Source of the DNA: Callaeas wilsoni
Lineage: Eukaryota; Chordata; Aves; Passeriformes; Callaeidae
Assembly (NCBI GenBank): GCA_013398955.1
Contig: VWPU01003052.1
Span: forward strand, 124,001 to 188,000
Direction: 5' to 3'
Length of the DNA stretch: 64,000 nucleotides
In this document: positions 25,251 to 38,559 of the stretch, in pieces
Numbering within the stretch: the first letter of the stretch is position 1
Layout of the letters: each line of letters begins with the position of its first letter
Position numbers and translations under genes: made by a program
The notes under the pieces: generated by a model
The model's input: only the letters and a program-made list of their open reading frames with translations
Databases searched by the model: none
What the model was told of the DNA's origin: nothing

Positions 25251-28182
25251 AAGAAAGGACCAAAATTAACTTGGATGGAGCATTTCCCACTGTTTCTGCT
25301 GGCACAAGCAAAGAGTGTCTCCATGATACACTGCATAGCCAGCCCTGCCAGCTGCCCTAGGAGCAGCTGGAGACCTAAAGGAAAAGAAAAAATTCTGAGC
25401 TGGTGAATTATGAAATGGTGCTTAGGAGCACTGGGATGGTTTAATGTATGATTGTGGGTTTGGTAGGGGTTTTTTTATTTGCTAAATAACCTAATGATTT
25501 GTTTGTACTCATAAAGGTGTTGAAAATACTGTGTTAGCTGCTACCCCACAGTTAAAAGATGGGAGTTCAGAAGACATTAGCAGGCCTACATAAAAGCCAG
25601 TTACAGAGGAGATTTTGTGGATAAAAGTGTGGCCACTAAGACAAAAGCTTTAAAATAGTCAAAGATCTTTTTCCTTTTGTGTTTTTTAGGGTTTGGGGAT
25701 TTTTTGTTTGGTTGGTTTTTTCAGTTTTCTTCCCTAGTCATGGAATTTGCACCACTGTAAAAATATATTATTAACACAGGTTGCTGCTCAGTCTGAAATA
25801 ATCCCCTCCATTTCTGGCTGAAGAAAGCTGCTGTGCCTAACTCTGCTACTGGGAGAAAATTAAGACAGGTTCTCAATCTAGTGCTCCCATTTTGCGCCTA
25901 AAGAAGCAATTTGAGTAAGCCTCTTTTCCAATGCACAGTGCCTCCCCTGTAAGACAATGCCAGTGGGTGGATCAGTGTCCTGAAGCATGGTACAGAGCCA
26001 AAGACCTATATTTGAGGGAAGTAAAGTTTACAATCTGCCAGAGGAAGAGGGATACACAGGCTGCACTCTTTTATACAGGCAAAGGAGCCTTTGCCGGGTA
26101 ACGGGACTAAGATGAAAAAAGTAGCCAGAAATGTTTGTATATATGACAAAGTGCACATTCTGCAAAAAGTGTGAACCAATATCCTCAATGGTCATGTGAG
26201 AGCAGAAGAAATGAATTATGACTCTACATTTATGTGTGTGTGTTTTCAGAAACTTAAAAAAGTATATGCACATTCAGGAACATATATCTTCACAACCAGA
26301 TTAAGTTGCACGGCAGCTGAGCCCTGCAGAGCTCTAGTCCCAAGTAAAGGCAACCACTGAAAATGAGGAATGAGCAATAAAGATAGTTGGCTGTGATATC
26401 TATTTCTTTTATGTGAGTTTATGCCAACAAATGGTCTATCTAGTGGCTCAGGACACTTCTTGCACACTTTTCTCTAGGTTGTTACACCATGAACTTTTTT
26501 TAATTAGTGGTTTCATCTGACGACACCTTTTTAGGTCTTTTCACGTTTGCCTGCTAAGGCAAAAAAAGAGAGTGTTTTGCATGGAAGTAGTAGATGTTAA
26601 AAGTGAGCTCAAGTAATTTAAGGAGGAAATGCTGGAGCTAGTTGCCATCATCATAGCTTGAATTAGCTGTTGGCTAGATGCTTCCTGTAATATTATGAGA
26701 AAGGGATAATGGAGAGCCTGAATAAGTGAAACAATATGAGAAATCAGGAAAAATATATAAATTCAAGGTACAGGTGTGCTCATACAGAATACTTTTAAAC
26801 AAAATAAATACTTGGTGTTTTAAATAAGTGAAAAGAAACCATTCTTTTCAGATATAGTTACACATCTAAAATTGTTCTTCATCATTTTTTCACCATTTAA
26901 AATAAGGTACATTATATGTGTGATACAATAATATATAGGAATATCCAGCACAGGACTCTCTTGTAACGTTTTGAAGTATTGTCAAATAAACCACTCAAAA
27001 ACAATGACATCAGCCTGTTATCTATGCCACAACCAGATTTGCTTGATACTTCCTTACAAGTGGAAAAGCTAATGTGGAATGGACACAGATAGATGTACAG
27101 TTGCTTATCCATACATGAACTATGCCTGTTTAGGCCTGTTTTCCTTAGGAGACTTAGGCAACACTTACTTACTGAGATTGGTAAAATGGACTAACTGTGA
27201 GGACACTTTATCAAATTACTAAAATAGGAAGAAAATATTATATGAGAAACAGTTAAACAGAGGACAAACTTGAAAGTGTCTCTATCTTTCATCCTTTAAA
27301 TCATCAAAGACCACGAATTCTCTAAAGCACCTGGAGTATAAAATTCAGGAATGTAGAGAACTTTACCAAATACACTCTTCAGATACTGTAAGAGGAAAGA
27401 AATAATTTTGTGCTAAACATTATTAAGTATTCTTGTAAATAAGGAAATTGCCTGTTTGGGAACTGCCAATGACTTAGGATATCTTGTATTTTACCACAGT
27501 CCACTGATACCCTATTACAATACTGAGCATTCTCAAAGGTCCCCCCCACACAAAAAAGAGGTTCCAAACCCAAAACTTTACAACAGCCCATCTGTAATTC
27601 ATCTGTAGTTCATATCTTCTAAATCCACCTTCTAGATTTTCCCTTCTGTCTTTAGGCTTCAGGCTGTGAGACTATGCTGCAGAGAGCGATGTGCGGAACG
27701 CATCTGTCTCAGCTCTGGCTGTCATGGGACACTTATTGCTGAAAATGTAATGCTTGTTCTCTTACCCTGTGAGGCTGTGCTTCGATGGTAGCTTTGGAAG
27801 TCTCTGAGGGTCTCAATCTTCCATATCTGGAATACAGAACCACTAATGTAAAGTGAGGAAATCTAAGCTTTGTCACCTAAATGTGGAAAATTGGTTGCTA
27901 GTAGCATGGAAATGTAATGTCAAAGCAGGGCTACCATCATGGTTTAGGCACTGTTTTTGTGGGATGCTGAACTGAAAATCATTGAATGGAAGTAAGCCTT
28001 CACTGACTTAAAACTCTGCTGAACTACAGGAGATGAAGCAGGAAAAGCCTATGATTTCTTCCTGAACTTCCTTTATTTTTGCATTTCGTTGCATTTAGTG
28101 GCAAAATCTCCACTGAGGTTCCTGGTCCTTAGTCCCCATGGTGCACATCTATCTGAGCTGTGAATTTTCTTAGAGCAGAAGA

Positions 28183-28222
28183 GATTAGATTAGATTAGAT
28201 TAGATTAGATTAGATTAGATTA
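28183..28222. repeat. (GATTA)8 pentanucleotide microsatellite
   Basis: Eight uninterrupted copies of GATTA. A perfect array of this length is probably length-variable between individuals. It is not a telomeric (TTAGGG) repeat, although the unit differs from it by few bases. Confidence 0.97.
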
Positions 28223-31200
28223 GGTGTGGAGTCTGCTCCAGAGAATATGGCACAGCAATTTATGGTGACTGGAACTTTCTTAAAGAAAGCTGTGAAAAAT
28301 GTAACCACATTGTCCCTCTGAATGGACAAATTGGTAACAAAAGGGTCATGGAAGGATAGACTTGCTTTTTGAAGCTCCTTTTCAATTCACATGTTTTATC
28401 AATATGCTATGGTTACTCTGCAGTACTTTTTCTCCTTTCTAGTCAGTGCTGTAGAGATTACATGGTAGCAAGTATTTGGATTGTGCAGGAGCTTTCCTTA
28501 TTTAGATAATTTCATCACATTCTGTAATAATAGTTTGAAACAGGAATTCCTTTAGGTATAAAAACTCTTGCTATTTTGGCCTGGTGTTGAATTCATGGCC
28601 TTGGTATCTAACTGTTCCTCTTTCAATTCCTTTCAAAAATTACCCACAAAAATGCTGTTCTTGCAAAATCAGGCAGACTACTCAAATTTTCCAATGTATC
28701 TTGTTCATTATATGCTGCTACCACAGCTATAGTGCAAGGGAAATTTTAATGATAACATTCTAAAATGTACTTTCTTGTCTTATGAACATGAAGCACCCAG
28801 AGACAATTTGCAAAAAAAAATGGTTAAAAACCTAATTGTCCAGTGTGCAATCTACTTGAATATCCATTCTATACAAAGGTAATCATCGTGCAGAGCTTTT
28901 TCTTTCTCTCTTGAAGTCTTGACTTCCTCTTAGCAGGAAGGCAGGATGCTGTGAGGGTACCAGTTTGAGGAGATTACAGCTGCAGTTGTCTGCTTAGGCT
29001 GCACTCACACTTTTTCTGTCGAAAGCTTGTGGAGCAAGGAATTGAGGGCTGCATCCACTACAGCACTGATAATGTGGTCATACAGAGAAATCCTTGGGCT
29101 TAGGCCAAGGCTTCCAAGTTTCCCAAATACCATTGCCAAGCCTCAACATTTCTCATGAATCACCATGAACCTTCACAACCTGCTGCCCTTACCACTGAGG
29201 TACACCCCCCTAACAAGACCTTACAGGTTTTTAAGCTATTTTGATGCTACAGATTTTAAATAATTATTGGTTTTATTTAAATAGAGATTTCCCTGTTTCA
29301 AAGCTTGGAGCACATTTTACCCCAAAAGCTGGTAAGTTTCCGTGAGGTTTTAGAGGGTACTTTTACAGTGACAAATAAGGAAAATAATGGTAATTTATGA
29401 CTCTTCATGTATCACAAGATTTTGTGCTGATAAAGACAGTGTTATGGTATCATGCAGAATAGAAGCATGCCCTCAAAACACACTAGGACATTTTGGACAG
29501 TAAGTCCAACAACATACACTTTTGTTTGATTTATGGTTCTTCAGATTGATACTAGAGCCCCCTTTACTATGTCAGTTCCTACTGTATAATCTTTCCTGAT
29601 TCTCTTTTATGTGTGTGCAAACTTCATCATGTACACACCGTCTTTTCAGCATAAAATCAGCCTATTTCATGACAGCATCTGCTTTCAGAGGACTGTCTGC
29701 CTGCTTTGTCTCTCCTAAAAGCAAATGAGCTCTCTAATGTTACTGTATGAGAACTTTCCTGTTGCAAACTAATAAAATCATACTATTTAGTTATACATTG
29801 GATGTGGCATTTTAGAAATGGCTTTAACTCTTCTTGCATACAAGGAATATTTCTTAAACTATAAAGAAAAAATAGCTCTTTGATAACATTGAAAATTTCA
29901 TTAATTTCAAAATAACAAATTACACTGTGTCTTCAAACATTGATTTGCAAACAAGAAATCACAGGCGAGTAAATGATGAGTATGTTCAAGACTTTGTTAG
30001 TTCCTTTTAATTGCTACCCTTTAAATTTCTGTTAAGTAATTACTGTTACTATATGGTTTATACTACTCCATGGGATTAATTCGATGATATTTTAATGATA
30101 GCACATTTTATTTCTACCGTGTAAGTATTAAGCCAGTGTTCAGCTGCTGAATTCACTAGCTGTAGTTTTGCATTAATATTAAGCACTTATTTAAAAATAG
30201 TGGAAGGTAATTATATTTAAAGTTAACCCATACAAGGTAGTGAAATCCAATGATTTAGTACTATTTGAAACACTTATAAAAATATATTGAAAGTTTTGCA
30301 TTCAAAGATTCGTGGCTTACATGTTTTACAGGATTAAATCTCCACGTTAAAAAAAAAAGGAGAAATGGTGTTGATGGATGTCTATAATTATATACTATTC
30401 CATCAATACTTTCAATATGTATGGCATTTTCAAAATAAGATCAGGAAAGTAGTAGCTAATAAAACACTTTTACTTTTTCATGCTGCCAGAATATTATCCA
30501 GAATTTAGTAGATAAAAATAACCAAATAAAACTAATTTTTGATATGTTTGACATTGGAAGAAGGGCAGAGGGGGAAGGGAAGAAACGTGTTACTCTTTTC
30601 CAATTGTCAAAGCATGAAAAAGTAAGATTAAAAATAGTGAGCTCTATAATCAAGCTCCAAATAGAGATTTGATCCCTGAAATAACCCCATCTCAAAAAGC
30701 AGTTATATAGTAAAACAATGCTTATTGAAATGTTAGTGGAGTTTTTTTCCAAAGCTATTATTAAACTATCTTTCTAGGATTTTAAGAATGGTAATTATTA
30801 ATTCATACATGTAGTTTTTTAGGATTGTTCTTTTAGTATAAAAGAGAAGGACTTACCACATCTATTATGATGAAATCCAGTACTCACATTAAGAACATAA
30901 GCTCTGTAACATTAGCCAGCAAGAATATTAATATTAAAACGATGGTCTTGCCCCAGGAAGAGTTCTGTCTGTAAATTCACCACTAAGCATTTGTAGCACT
31001 GCAAAGCAAAGCCTTTATTATGTTGCAGTATTCCAATACTTCTTCACATTCTTGAAAGATGCATATTTATTTAGTTGAGTTTTCACACTGAGACTGTTTT
31101 TATGGGCAAACCCTGCACACCCATGGTTTTTCAGTCCAACTCTAAACTAGATGGGCAAGCACTCAGATGAAGCACAGCTGAAGTGAGGAAGGTTATATAC

Positions 31201-32080
31201 AAAAGTATGATTCTGCTTAACATTATTTGTTTTGTTCAGTATCCAGCATGGGAATCACAAGAAATTAAGAATCTCTCCAAGCCATTCATTCAGTGAACTG
31301 AAATGGGCAATGTTCAGCAGAAACCAACAGCAGTAAGGTGAGATGTGCCCTCATAGGTATATACATACCTCACTAAATTGCTATTTGTAGAACCATTATA
31401 CAAATTAGGAATATATTTCCTTCATCATCTGTGAGCACAGCAGCAGTCACACAGCACTACCTAATGTTAAAGCATCTGAAAATCATGTGAAATAAAATTC
31501 TCCTTCTCATAAAGACAGAGTTCTTCAGGCCCAGCATTCAGCCCCAGATTCTTTTAGGAGTCGTTCAGGACACTGTTGAGAAGATAAGGAGAGGAAGAGT
31601 GAGACTCTTCTTCACCACTCCTGCAAACATTATCAGGAACGTGCCTTTCTCCAGGATTGCAGCTGGGCCCCCTAGATAACCACTAAAATTAGTTCTTTCC
31701 TTCAGGTTTTCAGCAGCATTGCTGCAGTGCTGAATATCCAGGGCTTAAGCTGTATCATTCTGTATAATGACACAATCATTACATACAGACCCTGATTTTT
31801 CACCTTTTTCTTTTTTCTAACAAAAAAATATATTCATAAAATTTCATTAGAAACATGTCTTTTTAAAAGTTGTTAATATGCAGAGTTAAAGATCCAAAAG
31901 TCATGGGGTATCAGGATTCCTGCTGCCCATAAAATACTAATTCTGCTTGTCATAGCTTAGAATTACAGTATAGATCTTTCTTTCAGCAATCAAAAGGCAG
32001 CTTCAGATGGAATACACTGTTCTGAGTTTTTTACTTGGAAGCACGCAAAGAGTTTTATTTTAAACTCATTTATTACTTAC

Positions 32081-32128
32081 CTGTGTGAATAACCTGTGTT
32101 TTGTCTAATACTCCAAGGAAAATCTTTG
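32081..32128 (-). CDS. Candidate micro-exon, 48 bases
   Basis: On the minus strand a near-perfect donor (CACAG|GTAAGTAA) follows a 48-base segment, preceded by an acceptor with a pyrimidine-rich tract (CTCTGACACCTCTTCTTAACAAG). Two of the three frames are open; one reads KIFLGVLDKTQVIHT. No neighbouring exon was identified, so this may be a chance pair of splice-like signals. Confidence 0.12.
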
Positions 32129-34450
32129 CTTGTTAAGAAGAGGTGTCAGAGCAGAAAAAATTATAGTGGGTTAGAGAGAAGATAGACAAATAAATTCCAA
32201 AAAATAAAGTTTATATTAAAAAAAAGACAGAAATCAAGATTATCTTCTCATCTTTCTCTTTCTTAGATTAAAATCAATTGGACCTACCTGAGGAAAAATT
32301 AACTTTTCATTGTGGTGTCATGGACACCAAGAATTTGTTGTTATCACAATTGTAATTTAAAACGTGCTTCAGGTTGTAAAGGAAACTTTATTCTAGTAAA
32401 ATAACTAGAGTTGGTTTTAGCAGATTAGAGCAAAAAACAGCATATAGGAATCTGCAGCATTTTTTCACTGGAGTACTGAGTCAGGGAAATTAACTTAGTC
32501 ACTGCTGTACTTTTTTGACGTATTAGTGGCTCAGCTGCAGGCAAATACCATTCTCCCTAATTTGGAGAAGGAATTGGAATCTGAGTTTCCCAAGCTGCAA
32601 GTTGGGGCCTTGCCCACACTGGCCAAAAGTTCTCCCAGTTGTCTTGCAGTTATTCCGCCTTGTACAAGTTCTAATGACCACTCCCTATTGTCCAAAAAGA
32701 GTCAGGCCCTTCTCCGGTAGCCAGAGTACAGACCCCACAATATTCCTAGGGTCAGGATCTTGCTGTAGTTATGACTTAGTATTGAGGAGTTTTGACAAAA
32801 AATATCAAGTTCAGTATGACCAGCATAGTCTTTGGCCCGAGCTGTTAACACGAGACACAAAAAAGAACAAGGAATTTGGATCCTGGGTCTTCAGTATTCT
32901 AAATGAGTGCTCTATAATCCAAAAAGCAGTTTTCTCTCACTGGGAATTCCATTATGGAACCTGAAGAAATGGATCCAAGTGTGAATTTTTCTGGTCTAGG
33001 TTGGTTTGTTGTGGTTTTTTTAACAGGATCATTCCCATGATGACTTTGTATTTTGATGAGTTGAACATTTAGAATGAAAAACTACTTCATGAAAAAAAAT
33101 TTCTGACCAGTTATAATTAATACTCTGGTTTTTATTATACTGTTTAGTGAAGTTTTGAAAGTTTGGCCTTAGGGGTAATCTTTTAAATAGTTTCTGTTAA
33201 TTGACAGTGCTATTCAGACATCTTCCTTCCACTCTAACCCTGGTAATAGGCGTGAGCTATATTAATGCAGTAATTATTTAGATCACTTTTTAAAATTTCC
33301 CTTTTTTTTTTTCAAAGGGCTTTTTACTTAAAATGTTTTGTAATGCTTTTATGTCTCTGCCTCTTTCTCGAGTAACAGGTTTTTCATGTATTATTTGGAA
33401 AGAAACATTTCAGAATCCCTCTAGAATTATTCAGTTTGGAAAACATTCTATAGACATAATTTGCTGGAGGCAAGCTAGCACTGCAGATTAAAAGTTTACA
33501 AGAAGACAACAGACAAACCAGTATTACTTTAAATCAGGCTGAAAGAGAAAAAAGTACATTTCTTCTAGACTCAAAAGACCTTTATTTAGTGTCTTCTCAA
33601 AAACTAAAGTATATTGTTACATACCCAGTAAACTACTGATCTTCACTCATTTACTGTGTAATCCGTTAGTATTCTTTTCTCAATGCTAGTATGGCGTCTT
33701 ACAGATTTTTATAAATTCTTTTCAGTTTCACCAGAATTAGCAAATGATTCATAGGTGATATCAAACGAAATCCAAAGGAAAAAAAGTTTTCTAACTCTTT
33801 CTGGGTGTAAAGCAATTTAGCTCAGAAAATTACCCATTTCTCTGAGGTAAGAAACATACTGACATTGTTAAAAAATAAAAAAATATTAGTAAGTAAATTA
33901 ATGAAGAGCTTTGAAATCTTCCTTCATGGCACAGTGATAGAATTCATTCATTCTTGCATATGAGTTTCAGTACATCATGATTTATTTCAGAGTAGGCTAC
34001 ATGGGTATAGCAAAGCAGATTACTGGTTCTTATCTCCTCTGACTTGTAATTGTCATGCACAGATTTTTATATATATATACACATAGGTATATGTATACTT
34101 ATCTGCTGGTTTTTTTCAAGTAGAATGCCTTAATTCTTGCTTTCATGCTAAAGTGAAATGTTAGTTGTTGTTGTTGCTTTGCAAAAATTTTCAGTCAAGT
34201 GCATGGTTTTATGAAGTACACCAAATTAGTAAGAATATCCGAATCATAAAATGAAAATATGAAGCTAATATTGTACTATCACCCCTAAATCATAATTTTG
34301 CATGTATAATATTTAATGAGGTCAAAATAAACCCGTATTTCCAGTGATGGTTGTGGGTCTAGATGTCTTACTTTTTAGCTGCTCACCTTGAGACACCTAA
34401 ATCTTGATAATCCCCTCTCAGGGTGCTATGTCATGATCTGCTGTTGTGTC

Positions 34451-35029
34451 TGTTCTGGTTTTGTCTGGAATAGAGTTGACTTTCTTCATGGGGTATGTGG
34501 ACCATATCAACAATGCTGTTAACACAGGGGTGTTTTAGCTATTGTTGAGCAACATTTACATAGGCTTGAGGCCTTTTCTGTTTCTCACCCTATCTCACCA
34601 GTGAATAAGCTGGAGGTGACAAGGAGATGGAAGGGGACACAGCCAGGACAGCTGACCCCAAATGACCAAAGAGATATCCAACACCATATGGTGTCAAGCT
34701 CAGCATATAAAGCTGGGGGGAAAAGGAGGAAGGGGGGACTCTCAGAGTGAGGGCACATGTCTTCTCCTTCTCAAGTCATTTTTACACAGGATGGAGCTCA
34801 GCTTTCCTGGAGATGGATGAACAACTGCCTGCCAGTGGGAAGTGGTGGAAGCATTCCTTCGTTTTCCCTTGTTTGCAATGTGTAGCTTTTGGTTTCCCTG
34901 TTACACTAGCTTTGTCTCAACTCATGAGTTCCCTCACTTTTACTCTATGAATTGTCTGCTATTCCAGTGTAGGTGAGGAAGTCAGTGGCTGCTTGGGGTT
35001 GATCAGCCAACCAGGGTTAACCCACAACA
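34451..35029 (+). mobile_element. Solo LTR of an avian endogenous retrovirus
   Basis: A 579-base unit with LTR-type ends: it starts TGTTCTGG and ends CCACAACA, an imperfect inverted terminal repeat with the TG...CA dinucleotides expected of an LTR. Inside are blocks I recognise from a family of bird endogenous-retrovirus LTRs: ACACAGGGGTGTTTTAGCTA, GGGGACACAGCCAGGACAGC, CATATAAAGCTGGGGGGAAA, and TTTCCTGGAGATGG. No retroviral coding sequence or second LTR flanks it, so it is a solo LTR, usually formed by recombination between two LTRs. The five flanking bases on each side (GTGTC and GGTTT) do not match, so no target-site duplication is visible. ERVL- or ERVK-type class cannot be decided by eye. 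Confidence 0.85.
34704..34712 (+). promoter_or_regulatory. TATA box of the solo LTR
   Basis: CATATAAAG lies just over 250 bases into the LTR, where the U3 promoter would be expected. I see no intact AATAAA polyadenylation signal in the corresponding downstream part, so only the promoter half looks preserved. Whether it still drives transcription is unknown. Confidence 0.55.
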
Positions 35030-35830
35030 GGTTTCCTACCAGGAGAGCCATTCTTCAAACATTTAAACTTCATTAATGTGTCAGCTGCAGATTACAAAAG
35101 TCATTCTCTTGACAGCCTTTTCCTTGCAATGGGAGAATTCATGAAGTGACTTAAGCCAAAGTGTGGAATGTGAGATTTAGACCTCTATTCTTTATCAAAA
35201 GCTAAAAATTCCTTCTTTGTATCATTCTTACTTCAGTGCCTCTATTCTCTTGACCCTCTTTCCATTTCCTAAAAAAATGACAAAAGTTAAAGGAATCACA
35301 TCAAACCTTGGGATATGACTAAAAGACTCTCATTGCTAACCAAGCCTCCTAACCCTACCAATATTTACTTCATATTTTGCTTCATATTCAACTGAATTTC
35401 TGAAAGGTACCTACTTAAATACATTCCTAAATCTCAGCAGACAACCTTCCTTCTTTTCTTCACCTATTTGCATTTCCCAGCCACACTGAGGCTAGGGATT
35501 TAATATACTCAGCCTAGCAGTATCATCCACTGTTATGAGAATGGTTGTGTTCACTAATATGGCAAAAATGGTTTCTCAACTTGCCCTGAAAGTACAAAGC
35601 ACAGAAGTGTCTGTTAAAGTTTTCTGCGTTAGTTGCAGGGAGTAGCTGGTCATCTACTCAGATCTACCACCCTGCAATGGCTCATCTGAACTCCCAGAGC
35701 CACACTGGCAGGATAAGACCTTGTTCTTGGGTTCCTTGCTGTGGACACAGTGATGTCAAAATAAGGCAAAATAAGGGTAATGATGCATTGATGGTGAATG
35801 CGGGTGGCACCTCCATTTCCTGATATTTAC
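35030..35830. other. Stretch without recognisable gene
   Basis: Downstream of the LTR. I see no internal retroviral sequence, repeat or supported open frame. Confidence 0.4.
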
Positions 35831-35906
35831 CTTGGTATTGCTCAAGAAATTTCTTAAACCACTTTGCCAGCTGTCCAAGACCAATTGTCCTTCTTCTCCT
35901 TTTCCT
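35831..35906 (-). CDS. Candidate internal exon, basic-rich, 76 bases
   Basis: Minus-strand segment with acceptor TTCCTAGCTCACAG and donor CAAG|GTAAAT. It is open with phase 0 entry and one leftover base, reading RKRRRRTIGLGQLAKWFKKF and on to EQYQ. A longer form starting at an upstream AG (TTTCCTACAG, about 35933) is also possible in the same frame. The run of five basic residues after Arg-1 could be a cleavage or nuclear-localisation signal, but the protein is not recognised. It lies downstream of a candidate exon that carries a stop codon, so it would not belong to the same transcript. Confidence 0.2.
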
Positions 35907-36616
35907 CTGTGAGCTAGGAAATACTACCAGATACTGTAGGAAAGCCATGTCTGTTCCTATACAATCTCTAAGGAGCCCACTGAGGTTTTATGTGACAGAA
36001 AGAACATCTCTTGGTCTGAGGTCTCCAGGATACCCTATCCCTACTACTAATGCTAAGAGAAACACTGACCAGGTAAAAAGGTGCCAAGGAGCTCTTTCTC
36101 TAGTCTAGAAGGAAAAGGAACAGGAAAAAAGATAATGGGAGCACAATATTAACAGCATTTTTTTTTAACAGTACCTCACACTACCAGACAGGAGAAGTGG
36201 CCTCATGTGTCCCCATTCCCTTCTCCCAAAACCAAGGAATGAAGACTTGTGCCATTCTTCTACACCCTTACTGTTGTTTTGGTATTCTTTCCTGATTTCA
36301 AGACATGAATTTTCCTCCTCCTTCAGCTCCCTGCTCTGACTCTGCATGGAGCTTACCTCCCCACTGTGCAGCTGCTCTCATTTCAGGGGGCGCTGCCACC
36401 AACAAGCACATTTGCCTTCATGTGATAAAATTGCAGGCAATTGTTTCATTGATGCTACACAGTTAATGGGAAGAAAAGGCACAGAAGCTCCTAAGATTTC
36501 CATTTCCATAAATCTTGCCTAAGGCTCCAGCTGGAGCTGTCCTAGAGGGGCCACATACAGTATAGTACAGTATATTCCCTGACTGCTTCTTTAGCCAAAT
36601 AAATTTTGTTGATGAG

Positions 36617-36846
36617 TCATGTGGGCACTGCAGAGCATTTCAAAGTCCCATCTGGCAGAATAAAGTCACTCGCCTTCAAAGCATAGTGCATCTCAAAAGG
36701 TTCAGCATTTGGATTTGGTTTGAATTCTTGGATCTTTATCTGAATTCCTTGAGACTGTATAACAGGCTTTCTTGCAGGATTTCCATCGTTCCAGCTTCTG
36801 GTTAAAGCCACATAATAACACAAGAAAACTTGTTCTCCTGGTATTT
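36617..36846 (-). CDS. Candidate terminal coding exon, 76 codons, unknown protein
   Basis: The minus-strand acceptor is strong: a long pyrimidine-rich tract (CCTCTTTCCTCATCTCCTGA, with CTGAC as a possible branch site) ending TTTTGACAG. The exon is open for 75 codons to a TGA at 36617. It starts IPGEQVFLCYYVALTRSWND, continues with IQIKIQEFKPNPNAEPFEMH, and ends LPDGTLKCSAVPT. Amino-acid use looks protein-like, but I cannot name a family. Entry phase is one base, matching the end of the candidate exon at 38714-38988. No AATAAA was noticed close downstream. It could be a real last exon, a decayed exon or chance. Confidence 0.3.
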
Positions 36847-38523
36847 CTGTCAAAAGCAGAAATGTACGTCAGGAGATGAGGAAAGAGGATGAATCTGAAT
36901 ATATCATAACTTCAAGTAAGATTTGGTTCAGGATTTGTTCTAGGAATAAGCTGAGGATTCTGCTACGTGACTTGGCTGTTCTTTAAATATTTATATTAAT
37001 TTTGGAGGCTGACTCATTTCATTTAACAATGCCTTCATATATCTTATATTTCTACTAAATTATCAAGTCAACTTCTGTTTATGTTCCAACCTGGCAGCTG
37101 TGTCCCCTAGTGCAGTGATCTTTAATTTCAATGCAGCCTTGTCTTTGCAAAATGCTGTGTATAGTCCATCATTTCTCATTTCCTTCAGTTCTTCTAAACT
37201 CTTTCTGTGAAGAATGTGAAATGCAATGATTTTTTCAAATATATAATCTTTGAAAAGACTATATTTAGTATCTCAAGAATCAGCTGAAATCTCACTATGC
37301 TAACTTTTTTTGGAAAGGTTTAAAGCAACCTACAAATACTTAAATATTTTCCTTCTTCTATTAGAATGCTTGTATTTTCTTATCTGCATGACTTTGGTTA
37401 AGCTAGGTAATGATTATGTTTTACTTTGGTTCCTGTCTGGAAAGAACACCTCCAGAACACATAAATCTGTAAATGAAATGTACGCCTCTGTTTTAAATTC
37501 ATTCCATTGGCCCTGTGAATGCTGGATCTTTTTCAGGTTTTATCGCTTAGAAGATTAGACCTAAGATAGATCATGGAATATCTGGAAATATCTTGCAGGC
37601 TGCTTTTCATTACTTCAAAGTAATCTCAATGGCTCATTTTTTCCCAGTTGCTGATAGATTCTGTAAAACCTAATTTTCAGAGGTACCAGGTACTTTCTAG
37701 CTCTCACAAAGTGGAAATGCAGATGATCAGTGTCAGTTCCATAGCCCACTTCCCTCCTTCCTCACCAGCCCCCTCACCCAGAACTATATTAGTTATAGTA
37801 CACAAATGTAACAAAATATCTATTTGCTAAGAATGATAATGTGTTAAAATGCTGAGGATATTCTTAGGGCTAGATCATGTCCAGTGTGTCTGAGGGCATA
37901 TTTACACCAATCCCTTTTATAAAAGACTAGTTCTAGGCATAGTTTCTCTTCCAAAAGCAGAATGAACTGTTGCTAGCTGATGTACCAAGCAACAAGAGCT
38001 GACGAAAACAGAAGGTATTTCCAAATACCTCATTTCCTATTAGGTACAGTTAATGCTTCTGAAATACTTTAACATGCCCTGCCCTAAAACAATCTCTGTG
38101 CACTTTGCTCTTCTTTCAAGAATGTGTAAGCAAAAGCAATGTGAAGAAGCATATTAGAGGCGAAGTGGAACCATCTAACATTTAGAATCTTCATCAAAAA
38201 TGTAATGACGGGAGAGTGTTTAAGCTGCTTACTTGCTAAGCAACATTTTACTTAACCAGTTCTAGAATAATGCACTGTTCATAACGAGTAAAGATAGTGA
38301 TAATATTGTCAACACGGTTATTTATATGTACTGAAAAAGGATTGTTAGAATTGCACAACCATATCACAAACTAGTCAGTTCTCAACTTATGATAGAAGAA
38401 AAGAAAAATTAGAGGGAAAAGTGAGGTAATCATCCCAAAAAGGTCCGCAAATTACCCATTACTTTAATACTATTTGGCGAGAGGCAGGCCAGTGAACATC
38501 ACAAGTACCAAGGAAACCTTGGG

Positions 38524-38527
<4 letters not shown>

Positions 38528-38557
<30 letters not shown>
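38528..38557. repeat. A-run of 30 bases
   Basis: Thirty consecutive A, followed by GGAAAGAAAAAAA. No retrotransposon body is visible upstream. CR1 does not end in poly(A), so this is probably a simple repeat. Confidence 0.95.

Positions 38558-38559
<2 letters not shown>

Larger units (their letters stand above)
25251..34450. other. Long stretch, microsatellite but no recognised gene
   Basis: About 9 kb with no recognisable repeat other than the (GATTA)8 microsatellite, and no identified gene. The longest open frames are around 100-120 codons (30456-30752 minus; 32602-32964 plus) and lack splice or domain support. A T-rich GT-type tract occurs near 25675-25725, and a (TA)n-like tract near 34066-34095. 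One short exon-like segment on the minus strand (32081-32128) is listed separately. Confidence 0.4.

Noticed and set aside
28183..28222. Interstitial telomere-like array
   Set aside because: The unit is GATTA, not TTAGGG.
34747..34950. 67-codon frame inside the LTR
   Set aside because: LTRs are noncoding; this is a chance frame within the repeat.
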